From Saprospiraceae bacterium (lineage in GTDB: Bacteria; Bacteroidota; Bacteroidia; Chitinophagales; Saprospiraceae): a stretch of 64,000 bases of DNA. Positions 8,256-17,032 of this stretch are shown here, piece after piece; position 1 is the first letter of the stretch, and each line of letters opens with the position of its first letter. Location of the stretch: assembly GCA_016710625.1 (NCBI GenBank), contig JADJVK010000002.1:310001-374000 (forward strand), in the 5' to 3' direction. The notes under the pieces were generated by a model, which did no database searches, was not told where the DNA came from, and was given only the letters and a program-made list of their open reading frames with translations. The position numbers and the translations under genes were made by a program.

Positions 8256-8702
8256 TATTTATGAAATTTCAAATTTTTGTAAAATCCAAAGTTAGTAAAA
8301 TTTATATTAAAAATAATTTTTTGACACAAAATCAAAAATTTATTTACTTTGATTCTTTATATGAAAATACATATATATGTATCATATGTGAACAGAAAAT
8401 AAATACTAAAAATTTCTATATATAATACAATTGGGAATCAATATTTACCCAAAAATTAAGTTGATGAGCAAATAAATTAATTTTTGTTTATAAGTTATAA
8501 CAATCAAATTAGGACTGTATGTATTGTTAAAATTATCAGATTTAGTTTTATTATAATAAATTATAATTCCTCTTAACTAAAACAATTCAGTGATAAAATT
8601 GTAATATTTTTTAATTTAGTATAAAATAAAAATGTATCAATTGGTTATAAAAAAATATTTTTATATTTACAATTATTATAGATACATTTGTCGATAATAA
8701 AA
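8256..8702. other. AT-rich intergenic region with divergent promoters
   Basis: About 450 bases between rnd (minus) and the hybrid kinase (plus). TAACTTTG on the minus strand at 8287-8294 suits rnd, and TACATTTG at 8683-8690 suits the kinase. The rest is very AT-rich with no credible gene and no strong hairpin that I can see. Confidence 0.6.
8683..8690 (+). promoter_or_regulatory. -7 promoter element for the hybrid kinase
   Basis: TACATTTG matches TAnnTTTG 12 bases before the ATG at 8703. A transcription start about seven bases downstream would give a very short leader, which is common in this phylum. Confidence 0.45.
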
Positions 8703-11147
8703 ATGTTAGTGATAAAAACTTTATATAAAATTAAATATTTTTTTAGCGATAGAAATGAAGTATTGAACGAGGATGAAAATCAATATTTAAACGCTAAAAG
8801 AGCCTATTTGCAAGTTAAGTTTGGCAAAGCAATGTTGTTTTTTGCTAACTTATATATCATTGTTTTATCACCAATTGAATTAATAACTACCTATAAAACC
8901 TTCGGGGTTAATTACTTTTTGTTACATTTTTTATTATTGTCTATATTTGTTCTAACCAATATTTTTGTTTATTACCGCTTAGATGCTTTTTCGAAAGATA
9001 CTTCAATTAATTACAAAAAAATACTGAATTATATATACTTCATAATAGTTTTTGCTGGAATAATCAATATTTCAACCAATATTTTAAGTTGTTATTATGG
9101 TTCTAATATATTGGGAATCATATATTTACCATGTTTTATAACCATTTTGTTACTTGAAAATTCAGTAAGGATTAAAGTTCTTTTGACATATTGGTTAGTT
9201 TCAATTTCGAGTTTTATTTTTTTCCTAAATTCATCTATAAATTTAATAATTGATAATGGGCTTACTTTATTTTGTGCAATCATAATTCTCTATTTTATAG
9301 GTGATATTCTATTTAGTATTTGGCGAAAAAATCAAATAAGGGCTTTTTATAATCGACAGATTATCAAAGAATTGGATATTAAAAATAAAGAGCAACTTGC
9401 GACTTTTAACTCTATTTATGAATTATTAACCGAATTTGAATTAGGCAATTTGAATCAATTTGAAATTGATAAGAGTACTACAAATATAGAAGAAAGAACC
9501 TTGAAATTAATAGAGAAATTCGAAGAAACACAGCAGTTATTTAAACATACGTTAGAAAAATATGAAGATATTTTCTCGAATGTACATGATGGAATTGTAA
9601 TTATTGATAAAAAAGGTTTTTTGTTAGATTGTAATAAGGCAGCTTTTGAATTGTTAGAGATTGATACAAAAGAAGACCTATCAAAAATCAATTTGTCAGA
9701 ATTTGTATATCATGAAGATAAAGAAATTTCTGCTAAATTTTTGAAAAAGCTATTTGATGAAGGGTATTACAAAGGTTATGAGGGTAGGGTAATAACCAGA
9801 TCTGGAAATGTCAAATATGTGGAGGTGAGCTCTACTGCTATTCTCAAAAATGGCGAATTTAGTGGATCTAGGGATATTGTTAGAGATATTTCTATTCGAA
9901 AAATAGCCGAAAAAGAATTGGAAAGAGCTAGAACTGCTGAAAAACAGTTTTTGGCAAACATGAGTCATGAAATTAGAACGCCGTTAAACGCTATTATCGG
10001 AATGACTCATTTATTATATGACACCAAACCATCTGTGGAACAAATAGAATATTTGAATGTACTAAATAATTCTTCAAAATTTTTACATTCGCTGATTTCT
10101 GATATTTTAGATATGGCCAAAATTGAAGCAGGGAAAATGGAAACGAATATGAAGCCTTTTGACCTTTTAGGGACTTTAAAAACGATTCAACAAACATTTC
10201 AATTGAAATTTTCGACAAAGCAAGTTGAAATGATAGCTTTACTGGATTCGAGAATTGAAGGTATGTGGATCGGTGATGAAGTAATTCTGAACCAAATTTT
10301 ATATAATTTGATTGGAAATTCTGAAAAATTTACCGAATCCGGAGAAATAAGCCTCAATGTAACACTAAAGAATAAAGATGCTGAAAAGCAATGGATAGAA
10401 TTTGTTGTGGCAGATACAGGAGTTGGAATACCAAAAGAGAAAATAAATTCTATTTTTGATAAGTTCACTCAGATAGTTAGCAAAGAAGTTCAAAAACAAA
10501 AGGGTACAGGTTTAGGTTTAGCACTTTGTAAGGAATTAGTTGGCTTATTGGGTGGAAATATTCAATTGGATAGTGAGTTGGGTATTGGAACTACAGTTTC
10601 CTTTAGAATACCTTTTGAAAGATATATTACTGAAAATGTAAACCCTCAGCCAAATGTAATTGGTTCTGAACCAATGATCTCTGATTGGAAGCCTTCGCCG
10701 AATGATATTATTTTAGTAGCAGAGGATAATCCTGTAAATAGACTTTATGTGTCGAAAATAATGGATAATGCTGGAATTTCGTATGATTTGGCAGAAGATG
10801 GTCGTCAAGCTTTAGATATGGCAAATTCCAAAAAATATGCTTTAATATTTATGGATATTCAGATGCCCAAACTTGATGGATATGAGACAGTTATAGCAAT
10901 AAGAAATACAAATAATCCTAATAAAAATGTTAAAATCATTGCTTTCACTGCATCAGCTATGTACGATCAAAAACAGAAGGCATTCGAGGTGGGGATGGAC
11001 GATTTTTTATCCAAACCATTTGTGCCAGAACAATTTCTTTCAACACTAAAAAAACATATAAATTCTAATAGAGTATCGGAAAATGAATATTTGGAAGAAA
11101 ATTCTGAATTTGTTTTTCTCGAAAATGTTGGATCAATCTATCATTAA
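8703..11147 (+). CDS. Hybrid sensor histidine kinase / response regulator
   Basis: About 814 aa. Six or seven hydrophobic segments fill residues about 35-205, followed by a helical linker, a PAS domain (about 285-400; YEDIFSNVHDGIVIIDKKG), HisKA with phospho-accepting H422 in MSHEIRTPLNA, a HATPase_c domain with N box NLIGNSEKF, G1 ADTGVGIP and G2 GTGLGL, and a receiver domain (DIILVAEDNPVN, acceptor D718 in FMDIQMPKLDG, AFTASA, Lys in LSKPF). The membrane part has no recognisable ligand domain, so the signal is unknown. ATG 8703 is preferred because the earlier in-frame TTG at 8688 lies inside the -7 element. No DNA-binding output is attached; signalling probably passes to the adjacent HPt protein. 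Confidence 0.9.
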   Translation: MLVIKTLYKIKYFFSDRNEVLNEDENQYLNAKRAYLQVKFGKAMLFFANLYIIVLSPIELITTYKTFGVNYFLLHFLLLSIFVLTNIFVYYRLDAFSKDTSINYKKILNYIYFIIVFAGIINISTNILSCYYGSNILGIIYLPCFITILLLENSVRIKVLLTYWLVSISSFIFFLNSSINLIIDNGLTLFCAIIILYFIGDILFSIWRKNQIRAFYNRQIIKELDIKNKEQLATFNSIYELLTEFELGNLNQFEIDKSTTNIEERTLKLIEKFEETQQLFKHTLEKYEDIFSNVHDGIVIIDKKGFLLDCNKAAFELLEIDTKEDLSKINLSEFVYHEDKEISAKFLKKLFDEGYYKGYEGRVITRSGNVKYVEVSSTAILKNGEFSGSRDIVRDISIRKIAEKELERARTAEKQFLANMSHEIRTPLNAIIGMTHLLYDTKPSVEQIEYLNVLNNSSKFLHSLISDILDMAKIEAGKMETNMKPFDLLGTLKTIQQTFQLKFSTKQVEMIALLDSRIEGMWIGDEVILNQILYNLIGNSEKFTESGEISLNVTLKNKDAEKQWIEFVVADTGVGIPKEKINSIFDKFTQIVSKEVQKQKGTGLGLALCKELVGLLGGNIQLDSELGIGTTVSFRIPFERYITENVNPQPNVIGSEPMISDWKPSPNDIILVAEDNPVNRLYVSKIMDNAGISYDLAEDGRQALDMANSKKYALIFMDIQMPKLDGYETVIAIRNTNNPNKNVKIIAFTASAMYDQKQKAFEVGMDDFLSKPFVPEQFLSTLKKHINSNRVSENEYLEENSEFVFLENVGSIYH

Positions 11148-11487
11148 AGAATATTTTAGAGAAGACTATTTTACCTATTCCATTCTTTTAGAATCTGTTA
11201 CAAATGAAACAATTCCGTTAGTTATTAAATGGTTTGGTGAAAATAAAGAAGCTAATTCAAAAGATCTAATCGAGTTTATACATACACATAAAACTTCTTT
11301 TCAAATTATTGGGTTACCAGAATTATATGAAAGATTAAATGAGTTTGAAAACAAAATAAAATCAGCTGAAATTGACACTACAATAATTCATGCAAATATT
11401 GATAGTTTAATAGCAGATTTTAAAAATTTGAAACCATTATTAGAGCAAGAACTGGTTAGAATTAAAGAATATTTAAATAAGAAATAA
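11125..11487 (+). CDS. HPt-like phosphotransfer protein
   Basis: About 120 aa, all helical. IHTHKTSFQIIGLPEL aligns with the HPt pattern HTLKGxxxxxG, which would put the phospho-accepting His at residue 53 of this start; the usual Gly after Lys is Thr. Further helices follow (LYERLNEFENKI, LKPLLEQELVRIKEYL). The ATG at 11125 overlaps the kinase end by 23 bases in another frame. Two readings are possible: a separate, translationally coupled HPt protein, or the C-terminal domain of one kinase-REC-HPt polypeptide split by a one-base insertion near 11115-11125. The second fits the many indels in this window and the usual architecture of such kinases. Either way it is the likely next step in the phosphorelay. 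Confidence 0.65.
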   Translation: MLDQSIIKEYFREDYFTYSILLESVTNETIPLVIKWFGENKEANSKDLIEFIHTHKTSFQIIGLPELYERLNEFENKIKSAEIDTTIIHANIDSLIADFKNLKPLLEQELVRIKEYLNKK

Positions 11488-11504
11488 CTAACAATTATAT
11501 AAAT

Positions 11505-12446
11505 TTATACCCTCATCCTTTCTCTCTTCACCAAATAGGTCTGTAGAATATTCTTATATCCATCATTGATATCAACTTCCACAAAATCAATTTTATACTG
11601 CAAACATTTCAGCTGTAACTCACTTTTGAATGCGGCTACTTGCTTTTGATATTCACTTTTTACTTGATTTGGGTGCAATTTTACTTTCTCCCCCGTTTCC
11701 ATATCTACAAAAATATATGGCCGATTATCATATTCAAAGTCGATTTCTTTGTTTTTATCTACCACATGAAAGAGCACCACCTCATGTTTATTGTATTTAA
11801 GATGTTGTAAGGCAGCAAATAATTCGTCAGATTTGTCGCTATTCTCAAACATATCACTAAATATCATCACCAGTGATCTTCTGTGGACATTTTCTGCAAT
11901 TTGATGTAGTGCCTCTGCCGTATTTGTAGATTTATTTAACTCAGGATTTTCAATCAATTTTTGCAAATTGCTCAACATCAGGTAATAATGCGTCGTGCTA
12001 GATTTGCAATTTGAATTAAACCTAATTTCGTTATCAAAAACTGTCAACCCAAAAGCATCCCTTTGTTTTTTACACAAAAACATCATTGAAGCTGCTGATA
12101 TAGCAGAAAAATATAATTTGTTATGATATTTTAATTCAGTACTTTTGTTAGGGTCGTATGGGAAATACATCGTTGAAGATGCATCAATGACTACTTGGCA
12201 ACGAAGATTAGTTTCTTCTTCAAATTTTTTGGTAAACAACTTATCCGTTCTTGCATATACTTTCCAATCAATATTCCGAGTACTTTCTCCCTGATTGTAC
12301 AATCTATGCTCAGCAAATTCAACAGAAAAACCATGAAAAGGGCTTTTGTGAAGACCGATAATGAAACCCTCCACTATTTGGCGAGCCAATAGTTCCAAAT
12401 TTCCTAAATCCCTTATTTCATAATTATCTTTAAGTTGCTGCGTCAT
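11505..12446 (-). CDS. DUF58 domain protein (vWA-like)
   Basis: A 313-aa DUF58 protein. The N-terminal half carries the family signature GFSVEFAEHRLYNQGE followed by RNIDWKVYART. The C-terminal half is a von Willebrand A-like fold with a MIDAS-type VVIDASSTMYF and LVMIFSDMFEN. In Bacteroidota such genes usually sit with a MoxR AAA+ ATPase and BatA/BatB proteins; none of these is adjacent here. The role (chaperone-like assembly or envelope stress) is not established. It is followed 18 bases downstream by the convergent HPt gene. Confidence 0.85.
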   Translation of the reverse strand: MTQQLKDNYEIRDLGNLELLARQIVEGFIIGLHKSPFHGFSVEFAEHRLYNQGESTRNIDWKVYARTDKLFTKKFEEETNLRCQVVIDASSTMYFPYDPNKSTELKYHNKLYFSAISAASMMFLCKKQRDAFGLTVFDNEIRFNSNCKSSTTHYYLMLSNLQKLIENPELNKSTNTAEALHQIAENVHRRSLVMIFSDMFENSDKSDELFAALQHLKYNKHEVVLFHVVDKNKEIDFEYDNRPYIFVDMETGEKVKLHPNQVKSEYQKQVAAFKSELQLKCLQYKIDFVEVDINDGYKNILQTYLVKRERMRV

Positions 12447-12514
12447 ATTTTATTGTTGTCTGCTAATAACGTTGGAATTGCATATTCTGTTGCAGACAAG
12501 GTTTTTTCAAAACA

Positions 12515-12928
12515 TTAATCAATGAAATATTTTCTCAATGGCTCTAAAATTACGTCTGGCACAGGTATCGTTTTATTGGATTTTGCATCCACAAAACATA
12601 ATTTCACCTCGCCACCATTAATTAATTTGTTTTTTTCATTGTAAATTTCGGAATAAAAGGTAATTGTTTTTTCTGGAAGATGCCTTATTGCTGTTTTTAT
12701 GGTCAATAAATCATCGTAAAAAGCTGGTCGGATATATCTCACTTGCATACTCATTACTGGCATTAAAATCCCATGTTCAACTTCCAAATCCCTATAACTC
12801 ATACCCAAAGACCGCATCGTTTCCACCCTTCCTACCTCAAAGTATTGAGCATAATTGCCATAATATAAATACCCCATTTGGTCAGTTTCGCCATATCTTA
12901 CTCTAAGCTGAGTATCAAATGAATACAT
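12515..12928 (-). CDS. Acyl-CoA thioesterase, YbgC/4HBT hot-dog family
   Basis: A 137-aa single hot-dog domain. The N-terminal VRYGETDQMGYLYYGNY holds the catalytic Asp of the 4-hydroxybenzoyl-CoA thioesterase type, followed by the long central helix (AQYFEVGRVETMRSLG) and strands SMQVRYIRPAFYDDLL and ITFYSEIYNE. Family members hydrolyse acyl-CoAs in the cytosol; chain length preference cannot be told. It is on the same strand as the DUF58 gene 68 bases further on. Confidence 0.85.
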   Translation of the reverse strand: MYSFDTQLRVRYGETDQMGYLYYGNYAQYFEVGRVETMRSLGMSYRDLEVEHGILMPVMSMQVRYIRPAFYDDLLTIKTAIRHLPEKTITFYSEIYNEKNKLINGGEVKLCFVDAKSNKTIPVPDVILEPLRKYFID

Positions 12929-12950
12929 ATAATTTTAATTTGATTAATTT

Positions 12951-13214
12951 AAAGTTGGGAAAGTTGTGGTAGTTGTGGTAGTTGGGAAATTTGTTGTAGT
13001 TGTAAGAGTTGTAGAAATCGGGAAAGTTGTTGTATTTGTTTGAGTTGAATAATCGGGAAAGTTGAAGATTGGTAAGTTCCGATAAATCGGAACGAGAGGG
13101 GTGATGTAATTGGAAATTGAACCTATATCATTTCAATTTCCAATTTATCGAAACCAACTCCTACACCTCAAACACTTTCTACACCTGTAACAACTACTAC
13201 ACCTCCTACACCTA
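12951..13214. repeat. Intergenic GTTGTAG-type inverted-repeat element
   Basis: The left half (12951-13070) is a degenerate tandem of AGTTGTGGT/AGTTGTAG units and the right half (13151-13214) is a tandem of CTCCTACACC/CAACTACTAC units, so the ends are roughly complementary. Between them lie a palindrome GTTCCGATAAATCGGAAC (13076-13093) and a perfect 14-bp inverted repeat (AATTGGAAATTGAA at 13108-13121, complement at 13132-13145). It starts right after the arginine deiminase stop. A related element lies at 21421-21600. Confidence 0.6.
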
Positions 13215-14474
13215 TTCTCTCTCAATCGGGCAAGTCATGCAATGCGATCCCCCTCTTGCTCTAGACAATTCGTTGCTGGGCAAAGTAATGATGGTGTTTT
13301 TAACATCTTCTGGTTTTAGTTCGCCGCTTTTGAATTTGTTTAATAAATCTCTTGCATGAATGATGGTATAACCATAGTCTTTGAAAGCATCTTCCGTCTT
13401 TGGATTTCTATCATAAGTCAATGCGACACCAGGTTTTATTGCTACTAAATTACAACCATCCGTCCATTGCTCTCTTTCCTGATAAGGAGATTCGCCGTCG
13501 CCAGAAAAGATAAATTTCATTCTGCCATTTATTTCAGCCCTGATGAAATCTTTTACTGTCGGATATTCAGTAATATTGCCATCATGTCGATAAACTTCCA
13601 CATAAGAAGCAAGTCCATCAATAACAATGGGTTTGAAAGCGGTAATGTGATTTTGATTGATCTGTGTGAAAACAGTGTCAATATGCATATAAGCCCGGTC
13701 ATTCGGAATGTCGATCTGAACCACATTCTTAACAACACCTTTTGAGAAAAGAACATCTCTTAAAGCTTTGATGGTATATTCATTGGTTCGTTCACTACAG
13801 CCTATCAAAAGATAATCCTTGTGAATCATCATCATATCTCCACCCTCAATGGTAATATTTTCACCTTTTTTGGAAGGTGGAAATAAATCAACATTGTTCA
13901 TGTTAATTATTTTTCCCTCCTCTCTTACTTTTCTAAAGATTGGATGTGCCCAAAAAATAAATCTCGCCAAGAAATTTTCTCTATATCTAGCCTGTTTAGC
14001 AGCTTTTGTAATGATGATGTGATCGTTCACAACAACAGCGATATCTCTTGTGAAAATAAAATTTGGAATAGGGTCGAATAGAATATGATCAACTGTGTCC
14101 AAAGAGCCAGTTATCAAAACATCCGCTAATTTTTCATTAGATAGTTCAGCTAAAATAGATTTGTAGCTTGTTGGAAGTTCCTCATAGTCAATGATTTTGT
14201 CAATCATGTCCATTTTGCTGACATCATCTGTGGAGAGAGCTTCCACTAATAATTTACTGGTTTCTAATACATTTTCTTCGCCAATAAAAGCTCTAAGAAC
14301 CGCTGTGAAAACATCATGCTCTTCTTGCATATTTGGAAGATGAACGATGTCATCAAACAATAACTCTCCAGCTCTTTTAGGTGAAATTCGTGCTATACCT
14401 TCATCGGGTCGATGAACTATTACTCTTTTAAGGGTACTAATTTCTGAATCGACATTTACTTTGCCTAAGCTCAT
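13212..14474 (-). CDS. arcA: Arginine deiminase
   Basis: A 420-aa guanidino-group-modifying enzyme expected to convert L-arginine to citrulline and ammonia. The N-terminal VNVDSEISTLKRVIVHRP, the FTRD motif (IFTRDIAVV), IEGGD, the catalytic-His region AYMHIDTVFT and the nucleophile Cys412 in GGSHCMTCP are all present. Length fits arginine deiminase (about 410-420) rather than agmatine deiminase. No ornithine carbamoyltransferase or carbamate kinase is adjacent, so the full deiminase pathway is not shown here. The gene ends inside an intergenic repeat element that may shape its 3' end. Confidence 0.88.
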   Translation of the reverse strand: MSLGKVNVDSEISTLKRVIVHRPDEGIARISPKRAGELLFDDIVHLPNMQEEHDVFTAVLRAFIGEENVLETSKLLVEALSTDDVSKMDMIDKIIDYEELPTSYKSILAELSNEKLADVLITGSLDTVDHILFDPIPNFIFTRDIAVVVNDHIIITKAAKQARYRENFLARFIFWAHPIFRKVREEGKIINMNNVDLFPPSKKGENITIEGGDMMMIHKDYLLIGCSERTNEYTIKALRDVLFSKGVVKNVVQIDIPNDRAYMHIDTVFTQINQNHITAFKPIVIDGLASYVEVYRHDGNITEYPTVKDFIRAEINGRMKFIFSGDGESPYQEREQWTDGCNLVAIKPGVALTYDRNPKTEDAFKDYGYTIIHARDLLNKFKSGELKPEDVKNTIITLPSNELSRARGGSHCMTCPIERE

Positions 14475-14521
14475 AAAAATACTATTTGGTTAGTACCACA
14501 AAGGAACGGATAATTTTTAAC

Positions 14522-14558
14522 AAAAAAAATAGGGATAAAAATTCTTTTACCCCTATTT
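14522..14558 (-). terminator. Intrinsic terminator for the Lys/Ala-rich gene
   Basis: Stem AAATAGGG/CCCTATTT (14527-14534 with 14551-14558) continues through an A-C mismatch into TAAAA/TTTTA with an ATTC loop. The plus-strand A run at 14522-14529 gives the U tract on the minus strand, so it terminates the gene at 14580-14906. Confidence 0.75.
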
Positions 14559-14579
14559 CAGTACAAATTAAACTAAATA

Positions 14580-14906
14580 TTAATTTGCAGCTGGTGCAGC
14601 TTCAGCTTTTTTAGCCATTTTTTTCTTCTTAGATGCTCTTTTCATGTCTTTTTTAGCTTCTTTAGCATCAGATTTAGCTTCTTTCATGTCAGCCTTAGCT
14701 TCTTTTCCAGCAGCTTTGTCACCTTCAGCTTTAGCAGCTTTAGCATCTTTTTTAGCTTCTTTCATGTCTTTTTTAGCCTCTTTCATGTCTTTTGCTGCCT
14801 CTTTCATGTCTTTTTTAGCTTCTTTTACAGGAGCATTTTGAGCATTGATTCCACTAGCAACAAATACCATTACGAAAAGTGCTAAAATTAATTTCATTGA
14901 TTTCAT
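14580..14906 (-). CDS. Secreted Lys/Ala-rich low-complexity protein
   Basis: A 108-aa protein with a signal peptide (LILALFVMVFVASG, cleavage after NAQ). The mature part is almost only Lys, Ala, Glu, Asp and Met, made of repeats of about seven residues (KEAKKDM and variants) with a basic tail rich in KKKK. It should form one long amphipathic or single alpha-helix. Similar KEAK-rich secreted proteins occur in Bacteroidota without a known role. The repeat is also visible in the DNA as a 21-base unit, so the copy number may vary. It has its own -7 element and its own terminator, so it is a single-gene unit. Confidence 0.75.
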   Translation of the reverse strand: MKSMKLILALFVMVFVASGINAQNAPVKEAKKDMKEAAKDMKEAKKDMKEAKKDAKAAKAEGDKAAGKEAKADMKEAKSDAKEAKKDMKRASKKKKMAKKAEAAPAAN

Positions 14907-14941
14907 TATTAATATATTTTAAAATTAAAAAAATAACAACG

Positions 14942-14949
14942 CAAATGTA
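14942..14949 (-). promoter_or_regulatory. -7 promoter element for the Lys/Ala-rich gene
   Basis: TACATTTG on the minus strand matches TAnnTTTG 35 bases before the ATG at 14906. Confidence 0.5.
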
Positions 14950-15091
14950 AAAATGATTATTGTAAAGATTATTTTTTTTCGCATTATTTTTTTTACTTTG
15001 TAGAAGTTTATACTAGTTCTATCTAAAATATGAGAATGGTATGACACTTTTTCTATTTAATTTGGTTTTAAATTAAAATAATTAAAAATAA

Positions 15092-15781
15092 ATGGGTGTT
15101 TTTGATAAAATAAAATCATTGTTTATTGTTGAAGAGGATGCAGGACAAAATCAAAATCCTTTGGATGCTGTTACAAATGAAAAAGCAACAACAACACAAC
15201 CAAAGGTCGAAACACCAACAATACAAACACCCAAACCAACCCAAGTAAATAGCTCTGGGACAATTACTGACAAGTTTACAGATGTCCTGATGAAGGCGTT
15301 GAGTGATAATAATATCGAAGGCTTTGATTATCTTGAATTTAGGCAAGGATTGCTTTCATTATCCAAAATGCCTATGGATGAAGGAACTCGTTTTCAAGCT
15401 GCTTTTTCAATGGCTCAAGCTATGGGTGCAACCCCACAAAGGCTGGTGGAAACAGGCAATCAATACCTAAAAGTATTAGAAGGTGAATTGAATAAATTCA
15501 ACGAAGCTGTTGCGAATCAATCGAATACATTGATTGGTGGAAAACAATCTGAAATGAAGCAATTGAATGAATTCATTCAACAAAAATCGACTCAGATAAA
15601 GAAACTGACAGAGGAAATGCAACAGCACCAACAACGGATAGAAGTGCTTGAAAAGGAATTGTCTGAAGCCAATTCAAAAGTGGAAACCACAAAAAGCAAC
15701 TTTATAGCAACCTATAAAAATGTGTCAGATGCAATAAAATCTGATATTTTGAATATTCAAAAATATTTATCAAACAAGTAA
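15092..15781 (+). CDS. Coiled-coil protein of unknown function, first gene of ABC/OmpA cluster
   Basis: A 229-aa protein without signal peptide or membrane segment. It starts with a short amphipathic helix (GVFDKIKSLFIV), then a Gln/Thr/Pro-rich linker (residues about 16-58), a helical domain (TDKFTDVLMKAL...GFDYLEFRQGLLSL...TRFQAAFSMAQAMG), and a long coiled coil (about 135-215). I do not recognise a named family. The N-terminal helix could attach it to the inner face of the membrane. It is 11 bases before a 52-aa membrane protein and heads a run of six plus-strand genes ending with an ABC ATPase, so it is probably an accessory part of that system. Confidence 0.6.
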   Translation: MGVFDKIKSLFIVEEDAGQNQNPLDAVTNEKATTTQPKVETPTIQTPKPTQVNSSGTITDKFTDVLMKALSDNNIEGFDYLEFRQGLLSLSKMPMDEGTRFQAAFSMAQAMGATPQRLVETGNQYLKVLEGELNKFNEAVANQSNTLIGGKQSEMKQLNEFIQQKSTQIKKLTEEMQQHQQRIEVLEKELSEANSKVETTKSNFIATYKNVSDAIKSDILNIQKYLSNK

Positions 15782-15792
15782 AAAACTATAAA

Positions 15793-15951
15793 ATGAATTC
15801 ATTTTGGCAAAATCCAAAAAATCTAGTCGGTTTGGCAGTTCTGATCATAGGTGCCTATATTTTGTTAAAGTTCATCAAACCAATTTTAACTTTACTAATT
15901 CTTATAATTGGTGGTTTTTTACTATTTCAGTATCTTAAGAAAAATAATTAA
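15793..15951 (+). CDS. 52-aa membrane protein
   Basis: An ATG at 15793 opens a 52-codon frame ending in TAA at 15949. The product starts MNSFWQNPKNLVG and has two hydrophobic stretches (LAVLIIGAYILL and PILTLLILIIGGFLLF) with a short basic end KKNN, so it is a predicted two-helix or hairpin inner-membrane protein. Its N-terminus (FWQNP) resembles the FWQRPEG that opens the next gene product, 24 bases downstream, which suggests related membrane-targeting ends. It lies in frame-clean DNA between two operon genes and is easily missed by length cut-offs. Confidence 0.65.
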   Translation: MNSFWQNPKNLVGLAVLIIGAYILLKFIKPILTLLILIIGGFLLFQYLKKNN

Positions 15952-15975
15952 TAATTAAATATAAAACGAGAAATT

Positions 15976-17010
15976 ATGTCGATGGAAATGCAAGATTTCA
16001 AACCAAAATCTTTTTGGCAAAGACCTGAAGGGATTACTGGGGCGTTATTTATGGGTGGAGTTTTACTAGGCGGTGGATACCTGCTTTATAAAATACTTCC
16101 GTCTTTGATCATTTTAGCACAAAATACAATTTATCTAGCTGGTTTATTAATGGTTCTTGCTGCACTTAGTTATGTAGTGTTAGATCCAAAAATGAGAAAC
16201 TTGATTTGGTATGCTTACAAAAGTGTGATGAGATGGATCACTGGACTTTTTGTACAGATTGACCCAATCGGAATCCTGAAATCTTATGTTGAAGATTTGC
16301 AAGATAATTTGGGTAAAATGAATAAGCAAATTGCCCAATTAAGAGGTCAAATGCACAAATTGAAAGAAGTTATCATGAATAACCAAAAGGAAATTCAAAA
16401 TAACATCAATTTAGCAAATAGAGCAAAACAAACCAATAGCGATGCGATGGTGGTTTTGAAGGCTAGAAAGGCGGGTAGATTACAAGATTCTAATATCAAA
16501 TTGGAAGATTTGTATAAGAAAATGGAGATTTTATACAGAGTTTTGACCAAAATGTATGAAAATTCCGAGATCATGTTGGAAGATATCAAGGATCAAGTAA
16601 TGGTGAAAGAGCAAGAGCGAAAAGCAATTCATGCCAGCCATTCAGCCATGAGATCAGCTATGAATATTATTGCTGGAAATGGTGACAAACGTTATATGTT
16701 CGATATGGCATTGGAAGCAATCGCTGATGATGTAAGCCAAAAAGTGGGCGAAATGGAGCGATTCATGGATATGTCTTCTAATTTTATGAACTCTATCGAC
16801 TTACAAAATGGCGTATTCGAAGAAGAAGGTTTAGCAATGTTGGATAAATGGGAAAAAGAAGGCGTTTCTTTATTGTTAGGAAAAGACAAAGAAATCTTAA
16901 TCAACAAATCAAACAGTGCAACTGATACTTTAGATTTGAATGCTCCTGTAGAAAAACCAATTAGAGAAGTAAATCACAAAAATCAATACGATTCTTTTTT
17001 TGAAGAATAA
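15976..17010 (+). CDS. Membrane protein with long cytoplasmic coiled coil (PspA-like layout)
   Basis: A 344-aa protein. Residues about 18-68 hold two hydrophobic segments (GALFMGGVLLGGGYLLYKIL; IYLAGLLMVLAALSYVVL), and from residue 95 the protein is long, charged helices with KSYVEDLQDNLGKMNKQIAQL and later heptads up to about residue 275. The coiled-coil part resembles PspA/IM30 in composition (DLQDNLGKMNKQIAQLRGQM) but I cannot show homology. It may sense or brace the inner membrane. Spacing is 24 bases from the previous gene and 22 to the substrate-binding protein gene. Confidence 0.6.
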   Translation: MSMEMQDFKPKSFWQRPEGITGALFMGGVLLGGGYLLYKILPSLIILAQNTIYLAGLLMVLAALSYVVLDPKMRNLIWYAYKSVMRWITGLFVQIDPIGILKSYVEDLQDNLGKMNKQIAQLRGQMHKLKEVIMNNQKEIQNNINLANRAKQTNSDAMVVLKARKAGRLQDSNIKLEDLYKKMEILYRVLTKMYENSEIMLEDIKDQVMVKEQERKAIHASHSAMRSAMNIIAGNGDKRYMFDMALEAIADDVSQKVGEMERFMDMSSNFMNSIDLQNGVFEEEGLAMLDKWEKEGVSLLLGKDKEILINKSNSATDTLDLNAPVEKPIREVNHKNQYDSFFEE

Positions 17011-17032
17011 AAAATAAAATAATTAAACAAAA

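Noticed and set aside
14644..14841. Plus-strand frame rich in Ser, Phe, Leu and Ala
   Set aside because: Exact antisense of the KEAK repeats, which have a signal peptide, promoter and terminator on the minus strand.
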